Positions 57,072-64,000 of a stretch of 64,000 nt of DNA are shown here, piece after piece. This DNA is from Alcaligenaceae bacterium. Lineage in GTDB: Bacteria; Pseudomonadota; Gammaproteobacteria; Burkholderiales; Burkholderiaceae_B. The translations under genes were made by a program, and so were the position numbers. The stretch is taken from NCBI GenBank assembly GCA_030538235.1, contig JAUNUJ010000004.1, forward strand, positions 124,001-188,000. The letters are read 5' to 3'. The notes under the pieces are model-generated. The model saw only the letters and a program-made list of their open reading frames with translations, was not told where the DNA came from and did no database searches. The stretch's first letter is position 1; every line of letters begins with the position of its first letter.

Positions 57072-57941
57072 ATGTCTAAAGAGCAAGATAATTGGCCAAT
57101 GCGATGGGATCTTTTATTTCGCTATCGCATTATTGAGATCATTGCTCAGTGGGAGGGACGACTCACAACCAATCACTTACGTTCGACACTAGGAATTGGA
57201 CGACAGCAGGCGTCTAAAGACATTAATGCTTATCTGACGGGCCAAGGACAAGGAAATCTGGTCTACGATAAACACCTCAAGGGGTATAAACCCACCCCTG
57301 AGTTTCAACCCCGCTTCACCACGGGGACGGCTGATGAGTATCTGCATTTGTTAAGTCGGGATAAGCATATCACTCATACTTTTGCTAATCTGCATCTGGG
57401 TTTTGCGCATACCGAGGTAGTCAATGTGCCGGTGCGCAATATTAAACCGCAGATTCTACGAGTTTTAATTCAGGCAGCGCGACAAAATAAACGTGTCGAG
57501 ATAAGCTACATATCCTTATCAAATCCTGTGGCAGAAACCCGAATCATTGCACCACATACCATTGTTTGTACTCCCCTACGCTGGCATATTCGAGCTTATT
57601 GCGAGAAGCAAAAGGACTATCGTGACTTTGTTTTGAGTCGTTTTCGTGATGAGGCGGAGCTCTTAACTGAATCGGAATTCACACAAGCCCAAGATGACCA
57701 TTGGCAAACAGAAGTCGAAATCATTATTTGTCCGGATTCGAGATTAACTGCGGAGCAACAAGGCATTATTGAACGCGACTATGGGATGGCAGATGGCAAA
57801 CTACGCCTCACCACACGAGCTGCCTTAGTGCCCTATATGCTACAGGCATTTAATATCGATCCGCATAAGTTGGAAACCAAAGCCGAGGCCCAGCAAATTG
57901 TTGTTGAAAATCTCGCTGAACTGAGTCCTTATTGGTTTTAG
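57072..57941 (+). CDS. WYL-domain transcriptional regulator (BrxR/CapW-like)
   Basis: 289 residues. An N-terminal winged helix-turn-helix (1-70, IIAQWEGRLTTNHLRSTLGIGRQQASKDINAYL) is followed by a WYL domain (about 135-200: KRVEISYISLSN, TIVCTPLRWHIRAYCEKQKDYRDFVLSRF) and a C-terminal domain with RDYGMADGKLRL. GGAG nine bases before ATG 57072 fixes the start. This architecture is that of BrxR/CapW regulators that control phage-defence operons. It is divergent from the satellite and methyltransferase genes and likely represses them. Confidence 0.85.
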   Translation: MSKEQDNWPMRWDLLFRYRIIEIIAQWEGRLTTNHLRSTLGIGRQQASKDINAYLTGQGQGNLVYDKHLKGYKPTPEFQPRFTTGTADEYLHLLSRDKHITHTFANLHLGFAHTEVVNVPVRNIKPQILRVLIQAARQNKRVEISYISLSNPVAETRIIAPHTIVCTPLRWHIRAYCEKQKDYRDFVLSRFRDEAELLTESEFTQAQDDHWQTEVEIIICPDSRLTAEQQGIIERDYGMADGKLRLTTRAALVPYMLQAFNIDPHKLETKAEAQQIVVENLAELSPYWF

Positions 57942-58050
57942 GGATTTCGGCGCTGATCAGTGAATTTGTCAGACCAGAAGTCATGGAGAATTTAGGAATG
58001 AGTTCATCCTCTAAATTTTTAACCTTCTCTCATAGAAACAAAGCTTATCA

Positions 58051-58815
58051 ATGGAAAACATCAATTCAGATTTAGAAACCTCCTTAAAAAACCTATTATT
58101 GCAAGCTGAACAGGGAGATTGTGACGCACAACTCACTCTCGGCCGTTTGTACTACGGAGGTGAACTAATCGAACAAGATCTTCAAGCTTCTGCCCATTGG
58201 TTTTTACAAGCCGCTAATCAAAACAATGCACTTGCTCAAACCATGCTTGGGGTCATGTATAGCAATGGCGTAGAATTACCGCAAAATTACCAAGAAGCGA
58301 CAAAATGGTATTTACTAGCTGCTGAACAAGGTAATGAAATGGCTCAATATAATTTAGCCCTTTTATATGACGCTGGTACAAAAATCAAACAAAATCACCA
58401 AGAAGCAGCAAAATGGTATCATCGAGCCGCAGAGCAAGGCAATCCACGAGCTCAACGCAACTTAGCTGGTATGTATCTTAACGGTGATGGTGTCCAACAA
58501 AATGATAAAGAAGCCTTAAAGTGGTTCCAACTAGCCGCAGCCCAAGGTGATTCTAGTGCATTACTTAATCTTGGTTATATGTATAGCGGAGGTCGAGGGG
58601 TCAAACAAAATTACCTTGAAGCGGAGAGGTTCTATCATATGGCCGCTGAGCAAGGTGAATTCGGCGCATATCAAAACTTAGGCGTTATGTATGCTAATGG
58701 ACAAGGCGTAGAACAGAATCTCTCATTAGCAAAAGATTACTTTAAAAAAGCTTGCGACCACGGTTATCAAGCGAGCTGTGACGCATATGACCAAATCATC
58801 AATGCAGGTTTTTGA
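58051..58815 (+). CDS. Sel1-repeat protein
   Basis: 254 residues made of about six Sel1-like repeats of 36 residues (for example AQTMLGVMYSNGVELPQNYQEATKWYLLAAEQGN), beginning near residue 24. There is no signal peptide, so it is probably cytoplasmic, unlike many secreted Sel1 proteins. Such helical-hairpin solenoids mediate protein-protein contacts. It lies 109 bases after the WYL gene on the same strand; a link to the defence module is possible but unproven. Confidence 0.88.
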   Translation: MENINSDLETSLKNLLLQAEQGDCDAQLTLGRLYYGGELIEQDLQASAHWFLQAANQNNALAQTMLGVMYSNGVELPQNYQEATKWYLLAAEQGNEMAQYNLALLYDAGTKIKQNHQEAAKWYHRAAEQGNPRAQRNLAGMYLNGDGVQQNDKEALKWFQLAAAQGDSSALLNLGYMYSGGRGVKQNYLEAERFYHMAAEQGEFGAYQNLGVMYANGQGVEQNLSLAKDYFKKACDHGYQASCDAYDQIINAGF

Positions 58816-58921
58816 TCCTCAAATAATATACTTATTAGATAATTTTTTAAAGTAAGCACTAACGCTCAACTGATTTTCATGGTTCTGAACACTGCATCTT
58901 GGCAAGATATTCAACCGCTCA

Positions 58922-60232
58922 CTAGCCCCGCGGCCAACGCGGGTGCAAATCATCCACTATCAATAAATGACGATGCTCACCCTGCCCACTATGCTCTAGC
59001 AAATGTGGATGGTCTGCCGGTAAATCCGGGTGTTCATGAACAAACTCACCGACATCATGTCTTGGCCACACCTTTAAGGCAAGGAGCACACCGATAACAC
59101 CAATTAACGACATAATGACAAAGGTTGTCTGCTGCCCAAAGCTAGCACCAAATCGCCCTGCCAATGGATAACATAGCAACCAACAGGCATGAGACAGCGC
59201 AAATTGTGCCGCAAACACGGCCGGCCGATCTTCGCTATGTGAGGAGCGACGCAACAGACGCCCCGATGGCGTTTGCGCCACGCTATAACCAAAGCCCATA
59301 ACAAACCACAAAGGCAATAAGATGGTATAACTCTGGATCATCGCACCAATAGCGGTCCCTAGCACCAACACCATGGCCCCCGTGATCATCACCAATCGAT
59401 CAGAGACTTTAGTTAATAGACCGGTTAAGGTTAACGCGGCAATCATTGAACCACCACCAAAGGCCGCTAATGCCCAAGCAACCTCCGTATCACCCAAGCC
59501 AAAACGTGACTTCACGATGACCACGGTATTAACAATCACCATGGCGCCCCCAGCGGCTACCGCTAGACTGATCGCTAGTAAACCACGCAAACGCGACGTC
59601 GCCAAATAAATTCTAACCCCTCGGGTGGTGCGATCCCAAATACCTCGACGAGGCCCTGAAGCAGTCACGGGTAAACTGACACTCAACACCAAAGCAGCTG
59701 AGACGATAAAACCAATCACCGTACCAGCAAATAAACTATGAAAACTGATAACCGTCAAGAGTGCAGCCGCTAGCATTGGAGAAATTAAATTCTCTAAATC
59801 GTAGGCCAAGCGTGACATGGATAAGGCTTTGGTATATTCCTCTTCATCTGGGAGAATATCAGGAATTGTCGCCTGGAATGTCGGTGTAAAACCAGCTGAT
59901 GCCGCCTGCAAAACAAAGATTAGCAGATAAACCTGCCAAACTTCCGTCACAAACGGCAAGCTCACAGCCACCGCCGCTCGCACCAAATCTAATGCAACTA
60001 ATAGTGAGCGTCTAGGCACCCTATCCGCAAAGGCCTGAGCAATCGGCGCAATGCCAACATAGGCAATCATCTTTATTGCCAAGGCCGTACCAAGCACCGC
60101 CCCCGCATTTGGTCCTGCTAAATCATAAGCAAGTAGTCCCAGTGCTACCGTCATTAAACCCGTACCGATTAAGGCAATCACTTGGGCAGAGAACAAACGT
60201 CTATAGGTACGATTTTTAAGAATGGATAACAT
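58922..60232 (-). CDS. MFS exporter with His-rich C-terminus (NreB-like)
   Basis: 436 residues with about 12 membrane segments. It has the MFS loop motif FADRVPRRSLL. The cytoplasmic C-terminal tail (about 395-436) is His-rich: EFVHEHPDLPADHPHLLEHSGQGEHRHLLIVDDLHPRWPRG is read as eight His in roughly 40 residues. Such tails occur in nickel exporters of the NreB group, so metal efflux is likely. The gene begins nine bases after the ancestral stop of the RcnR-type repressor and lies in its operon. Confidence 0.8.
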   Translation of the reverse strand: MLSILKNRTYRRLFSAQVIALIGTGLMTVALGLLAYDLAGPNAGAVLGTALAIKMIAYVGIAPIAQAFADRVPRRSLLVALDLVRAAVAVSLPFVTEVWQVYLLIFVLQAASAGFTPTFQATIPDILPDEEEYTKALSMSRLAYDLENLISPMLAAALLTVISFHSLFAGTVIGFIVSAALVLSVSLPVTASGPRRGIWDRTTRGVRIYLATSRLRGLLAISLAVAAGGAMVIVNTVVIVKSRFGLGDTEVAWALAAFGGGSMIAALTLTGLLTKVSDRLVMITGAMVLVLGTAIGAMIQSYTILLPLWFVMGFGYSVAQTPSGRLLRRSSHSEDRPAVFAAQFALSHACWLLCYPLAGRFGASFGQQTTFVIMSLIGVIGVLLALKVWPRHDVGEFVHEHPDLPADHPHLLEHSGQGEHRHLLIVDDLHPRWPRG

Positions 60233-60241
60233 GGGTTCTCT

Positions 60242-60485
60242 TTAGAGAAGTTTCGTCAGTGATTTAATTTCGTCTAACCCGGCAGCCGCATCAATCAATA
60301 TGATCATGTATCAGCACGCGTTTAGTCGCGGTAATCGCACTTTCAACGGCACTTAATTGACACGCGATATCAAGGCAGACCTGCTCCTCTTCAATCATCG
60401 TCATCACATGCCGAAGGTACCCCTCTGCGCATTTTAGTCGCTTGTTAAGCGCCGGATGAGTTGCGTGTTTATGTGGAGTATTCAT
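60242..60485 (-). pseudogene. CsoR/RcnR/FrmR-family repressor, frameshifted
   Basis: The intact first 64 residues (MNTPHKHATHPALNKRLKCAEGYLRH...RVLIHDHID) are a DUF156-type metal- or formaldehyde-sensing repressor with Cys37 and His60. A stop follows at 60291-60293 in this frame, but the next frame continues DAAAGLDEIKSLTKLL and stops at 60242-60244, as the family end should. A small deletion, about 8 bases at an ATTGAT repeat, would explain it. Residues after HDHID (the HC segment with a ligand) are lost. If translated at all, the short product may no longer sense its ligand. Confidence 0.75.
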
Positions 60486-60495
60486 GCAAAAATGA

Positions 60496-60513
60496 TATCC
60501 CCCTAGGGGGATA
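60496..60513. promoter_or_regulatory. CsoR/RcnR-type G/C-tract operator
   Basis: TATCCCCCTAGGGGGATA is a perfect 18-base palindrome starting 10 bases upstream of the repressor ATG. G/C-tract inverted repeats with A/T ends are the usual sites of this repressor family. Confidence 0.85.
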
Positions 60514-60967
60514 CAGTCAATGGATTATTTGCTTTGAAAAAGTCGTAATTGACCCTAGGAAAAGTACTTTGACACATCCATTCATTGAACCATGTCAGGA
60601 AAATCCTTCTTGATAGTTTCTCGAAGAAGGGTCAAGAAGCTGTTGACTGAACCGACATGAACCTCAGTTGACAACTATTCTTTATTTAAATACCCACAAA
60701 TTGGACTTCTGTAAATTTAAAACCTTTCGTGATTTCTTCCATCATGATAACGATGACAGAAACCTCTGGTTTTGATATGTGACTTTTTACGCCATGCTTA
60801 AGCTCATGTTCCAGGCCATAAGCTCGTATCCTAGCGTCCTAAGCACAATATTCTGAGTTTTAATAAGCAAATACGTAGACTCATGAATAAGAAAAATTAA
60901 GTCAGAAGATTTTAACTATAATGCATCCATCATATATCTATTTAACTATCTTGAAATACGTCACTAT
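60514..60967. other. intergenic region with a possible gene remnant
   Basis: 454 bases between the repressor operator and the SHOCT membrane protein. No complete gene is seen. On the minus strand 60686-60838 reads as 50 codons of protein-like sequence without a start, listed separately. CTTCTTGA and TCAAGAAG near 60605-60640 form an inverted repeat of unclear meaning. Confidence 0.5.
60686..60838 (-). pseudogene. possible gene remnant
   Basis: A 50-codon frame, bounded upstream by TAG, reads YGLEHELKHGVKSHISKP and later MMEEITKGFKFTEVQFVGI before its stop. The mix of charged and hydrophobic residues looks coding, but there is no start codon in a likely place and I do not recognise the family. 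Confidence 0.25.
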
Positions 60968-61717
60968 ATGAGCTATTTAAAAACCAATTTTATGTATTCA
61001 CCTTTGACTTTTTGGGATAGAGTTAAGGTTATTTCTTGTCTTGCATACTTGGTTGTGAGTGTTGTTGTCATTCTGTATAACCTTGTGGTCTATTTGGTTT
61101 TTTACCACATGGTCAGCTTTATAATTGATATTTTTATCACTGCGACTCAAGGCGAATCGTCTTCTCAATCAACAAACAGCACTCTCGATGAGTTTTTTAC
61201 TTTCTTAAAATTACCAATTTTGTTTGGACTCTTATTAGCCTTACCATTTGTACTTGTGCTGATCGGGTTATATCGTATTAAAGCTAAAAAGAGCTTCACT
61301 TTTTTTAAAAGAAGCATCATCTTTATACAGTTCCTATGGATTTTTGCTGTCGCACCACATTACTTGGGAATCATAGAATTAATGGAGCCTGCTCCCCACT
61401 CTGTAGATGAGAATTTGCTAACAGGGATATGGCTGCGAATCTTTGTGGTCTGCTTTACTTTATTCGCAATACATTATTTCCTCTACCTTCCTCTTGCCAA
61501 GCATCGTATGTGGGTGATGGACAATGGTTTCTTGGCAACAAAAGCCGAGCCTGATAACCCACCTGCTCCCAGCAATGAGGAACTGGTCTCAACGCTACCT
61601 ATCGAGGAACAAATAGCTAAATGGCAATCGTTGCTTATTAATAAGCAGATTAGCCTAGCAGAGTTTAATAAAATCAGAGGAAAACTGATGGAGATGAGAT
61701 ATCGCTCCATCACGTAA
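60968..61717 (+). CDS. membrane protein with C-terminal SHOCT domain
   Basis: 249 residues. Four hydrophobic segments (about 22-55, 77-98, 110-128 and 155-178) form a small membrane domain of no family I recognise. After a Pro-rich linker (AEPDNPPAPSNEE) the last 40 residues read IEEQIAKWQSLLINKQISLAEFNKIRGKLM, a typical SHOCT-type short helical hairpin, which often drives oligomerisation. No operon partner; it is convergent with the AlbA-type gene. Confidence 0.7.
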   Translation: MSYLKTNFMYSPLTFWDRVKVISCLAYLVVSVVVILYNLVVYLVFYHMVSFIIDIFITATQGESSSQSTNSTLDEFFTFLKLPILFGLLLALPFVLVLIGLYRIKAKKSFTFFKRSIIFIQFLWIFAVAPHYLGIIELMEPAPHSVDENLLTGIWLRIFVVCFTLFAIHYFLYLPLAKHRMWVMDNGFLATKAEPDNPPAPSNEELVSTLPIEEQIAKWQSLLINKQISLAEFNKIRGKLMEMRYRSIT

Positions 61718-61788
61718 GTAGAGCGGTGAAGATGGTCGAATTTTGTAATTTTTCGACTATTTTTTTATTGCCTTTTGATCCTATCTGT

Positions 61789-63009
61789 CTATCGATACAG
61801 CACGGTTTTTAAATAATCCTCGGTGAGTTCAAACTCAGGCTCTTTACCACTCAGAGCTTTAGTCAGAGGAACAATTTTTGTTCTAACCCCCATGCCGCGA
61901 TAATCAACATAACCATAGTCACGTAAGACCTCCATCACAATGGTATTACGTGGTGAACGTTGTCCTGCCTTCATCTTTTCAACTGTCATTGAATTAGGTA
62001 AAGCTCCCGGACTGATAATTTCAAGGCGGTCTGAATAAGCCGACACTTCGATTTCAACAAAGCGAGTCCAGTCCCTGTGAGCTAGTGCATTAATTAAAGT
62101 TTCTCGAACGGCTTCGAGCGGATAAAACCATTGAGTTTCACGACGTAAGCTTTGATTAACCTCACCGGCTTCTTGAGAGATAAATGGGGTCATAATCTGC
62201 ATAAAACGCTCAATGATCCCACCATCAATTAGACGTTTATCAGCCTGCTCTACATCAAATCGACCGACCATCGGACCATCAATAATCTCGTCGAGGACTG
62301 CCTGATATTCCTTATCTTCACCATGAAAAGCCATAACCCTCAACCCCGCTTGTTTTAAATAGCGGCGTGGACTCTTACCGAAAAGAAGCAACCCTGCAAT
62401 TGTGCAACACAAATTACCGGCCGCTTCGGTAAGAAAACCCAATGCAAGTAAGCGAGTCTGCCAAGCTTCAGGCGATTGAGGAACATCCGGGTCACATAAA
62501 ATATCACGAATATAATTGACAAGCCGAGCATCATCCAAAGAATTTATATCGGTCCTTGGTACAGGCATAGCTTCAGTATGCAACATGCCACCTAATTCAA
62601 ATAAGCGCATTTGTTGCTCACGGATTGCTAGCCTCGACGTAGTTCCGATACGAATATAGATTTCCTCTTTACCATCATGGCGAAGTACATAAGGCTTAGA
62701 AATACCTAGGGAAAAACTAACAACCGCAATGATTTTGTCATCATCCAGTTTCACTTCTTCATAAAAAGGCAAAATCATCGGGTGAATCTTGCTTTGGAAA
62801 ACATTCATCACCCATTTTTCAAGGTCTGCTCTCTGGATGCCAGTGATTGAACCATCATCTTCTACACCCAATAGAATTCGACCGCCTTGGAAGTTGGCCA
62901 TGGCCACCACTTCTTTAGCTAATTGCTCAGGACGAATATCATCTCGCTTAAACTCAATACCTGAGTTTTCACCATTAGTGATGATTTCTAATAATTCTGT
63001 TTTTAGCAT
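61789..63009 (-). CDS. AlbA_2/Schlafen-type ATP-binding protein
   Basis: 406 residues. The N-terminal Schlafen AlbA_2 domain (about 8-130) shows NSGIEFKRD, ANFQGGRILLGVEDDGSITG and RIGTTSRLA. A middle helical part (150-270) is followed by a GHKL-like ATPase segment with EAVRETLINALAHRDW and EISPGALP-like LEIISPGALPNSM near 300-345, and a C-terminal R-GMG motif (YRGMGVRTKIV). This is a common accessory-genome protein proposed to regulate transcription or defence. No partner gene adjoins it. Confidence 0.82.
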   Translation of the reverse strand: MLKTELLEIITNGENSGIEFKRDDIRPEQLAKEVVAMANFQGGRILLGVEDDGSITGIQRADLEKWVMNVFQSKIHPMILPFYEEVKLDDDKIIAVVSFSLGISKPYVLRHDGKEEIYIRIGTTSRLAIREQQMRLFELGGMLHTEAMPVPRTDINSLDDARLVNYIRDILCDPDVPQSPEAWQTRLLALGFLTEAAGNLCCTIAGLLLFGKSPRRYLKQAGLRVMAFHGEDKEYQAVLDEIIDGPMVGRFDVEQADKRLIDGGIIERFMQIMTPFISQEAGEVNQSLRRETQWFYPLEAVRETLINALAHRDWTRFVEIEVSAYSDRLEIISPGALPNSMTVEKMKAGQRSPRNTIVMEVLRDYGYVDYRGMGVRTKIVPLTKALSGKEPEFELTEDYLKTVLYR

Positions 63010-63181
63010 AATTGACTCCTAAGCTATGAATAACTTAAATAATATAATTCCGCTATTGATTTGATATATCATAAAAAACAATCGCATCAATGCCTAACTT
63101 ACTCGTCGAATTATGAAATCCCTATTGTTTGATGATTATTTATTGTTATCAGGACATATTTAGAGCAAGTAGCAAAAACAT

Positions 63182-63214
63182 AAAAAAAGGCTTATGGATA
63201 AAAACCCCTAAGCC
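63182..63214 (-). terminator. terminator behind the tRNA-Pro fragment
   Basis: On the minus strand GGCTTA (63209-63214) and TAAGCC (63189-63194) pair around a 14-base loop and are followed by seven T residues. It lies 11 bases past the CCA end, as expected for the original tRNA gene's own terminator. Confidence 0.85.
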
Positions 63215-63225
63215 CTTGAATTTAT

Positions 63226-63274
63226 TGGTCGGAACGGAAGGATTTGAACCTTCTACCCCTTGCACCCCATGCGC
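63226..63274 (-). other. 3' fragment of tRNA-Pro(GGG), attachment site of an integrated element
   Basis: The minus strand reads, from 63271, ATGGGGTGCAAG, then the T arm GGAAGG-like pairs with loop TTCAAAT, and the acceptor end CGTTCCGACCA. This is the anticodon loop to CCA end of a tRNA-Pro with anticodon GGG. Upstream of 63275 the sequence no longer forms a tRNA. A 3' fragment beside an integrase gene is the mark of a site-specific insertion into a tRNA; the intact copy should lie at the far right end of the element. Confidence 0.85.
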
Positions 63275-63459
63275 TTAAATACAATAAACTAATGAAATCA
63301 TTTGGAATGGTTTAGACCGTCAAAACCCTTATAAACAAAGGCTAACAGGATTATATTTTATTTATCTTAGTCAAAAGCGGTATAATCAGATATAATCTAA
63401 AACAACAATTTGTTTACCCATTTGTTTACCCATCAGAATTAAAAGCAAGGTTTATTATC

Positions 63460-64000
63460 ATGGCGACTAGATACCCGAAAACAGGAAAAGGCACAAAATG
63501 GACTGCTAGAGAATTGGCGGCCATAAAGCAAGATTGGATCGGTGATTCTATATCAGACGGTGAAGGACTTACTGGCGAAGTCCGCAAAAGCGGCGATGGT
63601 GTAACAATACCCTTTAGTTATGCCTTCAGATGGGAAGGAAAAACTACAAAACTATATTGTGGCTCATACCCTAATACACCAATTGCAGAAATCCGCGCCG
63701 TACGAGATGAAGCAAAAAAAGCACTAGCCCAAGGAATTGACCCAAGACTACAAAAAGAAGCTGAGCTAATACAGGAGCAGCAAAAAGTAAAAGCCGTTAT
63801 TGAAAAGCAAAAACAAGAAGAGCTGGAAAACAAAACCTTCGGTGAAATGTTTAACGCATGGCTTGATGGGGGCGTATCACGTGAAAACAATAACGCCCGC
63901 TTAATTCGTACATTCAACAAAGATGTATTGCCTACCATTGGTGATAAACCCGTACGTGAAATAACTGAGCATGATTTAAGGAGTATTTACCGCAATGTAT
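63460..64000 (+). CDS. tyrosine recombinase (P4-like integrase), N-terminal part
   Basis: The frame opens at ATG 63460-63462 and continues for 180 codons to the window edge without a stop. The N-terminal part has the DUF4102-like pattern of P4-type integrases: TTKLYCGSYPNTPIAEIRAVRDEAKKALAQGIDP. A charged helix and the SAM-like core-binding domain follow (TFGEMFNAWLDGGVSRENNNAR, DVLPTIGDKPVREITEHDLRSIYRNV). The catalytic R-H-R-Y domain lies beyond the window. It directs integration into tRNA-Pro. Confidence 0.88.
   Translation, partial: MATRYPKTGKGTKWTARELAAIKQDWIGDSISDGEGLTGEVRKSGDGVTIPFSYAFRWEGKTTKLYCGSYPNTPIAEIRAVRDEAKKALAQGIDPRLQKEAELIQEQQKVKAVIEKQKQEELENKTFGEMFNAWLDGGVSRENNNARLIRTFNKDVLPTIGDKPVREITEHDLRSIYRNV

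Larger units (their letters stand above)
63010..63459. other. integration-site region without a protein gene
   Basis: 450 bases between the AlbA-type gene and the integrase. From left to right it holds AT-rich sequence, a terminator (63182-63214), the 3' fragment of tRNA-Pro (63226-63274) and the upstream region of the integrase, presumably including integrase binding sites. Confidence 0.6.

Noticed and set aside
58879-59097. A His-rich small protein on the plus strand
   Set aside because: It is the mirror of the His-rich tail of the MFS exporter on the other strand.
63618-63938. A Ser/Cys/Phe-rich reading frame on the minus strand
   Set aside because: It is the shadow of the integrase, which is open across the same bases and has real domain motifs.

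Overview
The window looks like a chromosomal segment of a low-GC betaproteobacterium of the order Burkholderiales, probably family Alcaligenaceae. The reasons are the folC-SPOR-cvpA-purF order, a homodimeric pyruvate dehydrogenase whose E3 subunit carries its own lipoyl domain, FixL/FixJ-like regulation and a gentisate pathway of the nag type. The genus is inferred, not proven.

Layout, left half. 1-530 is the tail of a PHB-depolymerase-type esterase. 901-5205 (minus) holds folC, a SPOR protein, cvpA and purF. 5301-11525 (minus) is the aceE-aceF-lpdA operon with a sigma70-like promoter and a terminator. 11931-18879 (plus) holds a PAS histidine kinase and FixJ-like regulator, folD, prlC, an SCO1-type copper chaperone and a GST-like protein. 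18970-22593 (minus) is a branched-chain amino acid ABC transporter (livHMGF) without a binding protein. 22766-24248 holds a VUT-family transporter and proC.

24267-32987 (minus) is a complete selenocysteine locus: selD, tRNA-Sec, selB, selA, fdhE and a formate dehydrogenase alpha subunit whose in-frame UGA is followed at once by a textbook bacterial SECIS hairpin. The iron-sulfur and cytochrome b subunits are absent. 33185-35594 is a polar amino acid ABC system without its ATPase. 36559-44157 is a 3-hydroxybenzoate/gentisate catabolic cluster with a TRAP transporter and a divergent LysR regulator. 44407-47061 is a NarL-type two-component system.

47.8-58 kb is an accessory, defence-like island. 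Its core is a minus-strand module of an MmeI-like N6-adenine DNA methyltransferase, a DEAD/DEAH helicase and a GIY-YIG nuclease. Upstream are two small stand-alone proteins that match the methyltransferase's own N-terminal domain, and a divergent WYL-domain regulator with candidate operators. A truncated HrgA/COG2958-like gene and a small secreted protein sit downstream. The satellite domains are the most novel signal in the window.

58-63 kb holds a Sel1-repeat protein, an MFS exporter with a His-rich tail behind a frameshifted CsoR/RcnR-type repressor whose G/C-tract operator is intact, a SHOCT membrane protein and an AlbA/Schlafen-type ATP-binding protein. At 63226 a displaced 3' fragment of tRNA-Pro with its terminator marks the left end of another integrated element. 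Its tyrosine recombinase starts at 63460 and runs off the window.
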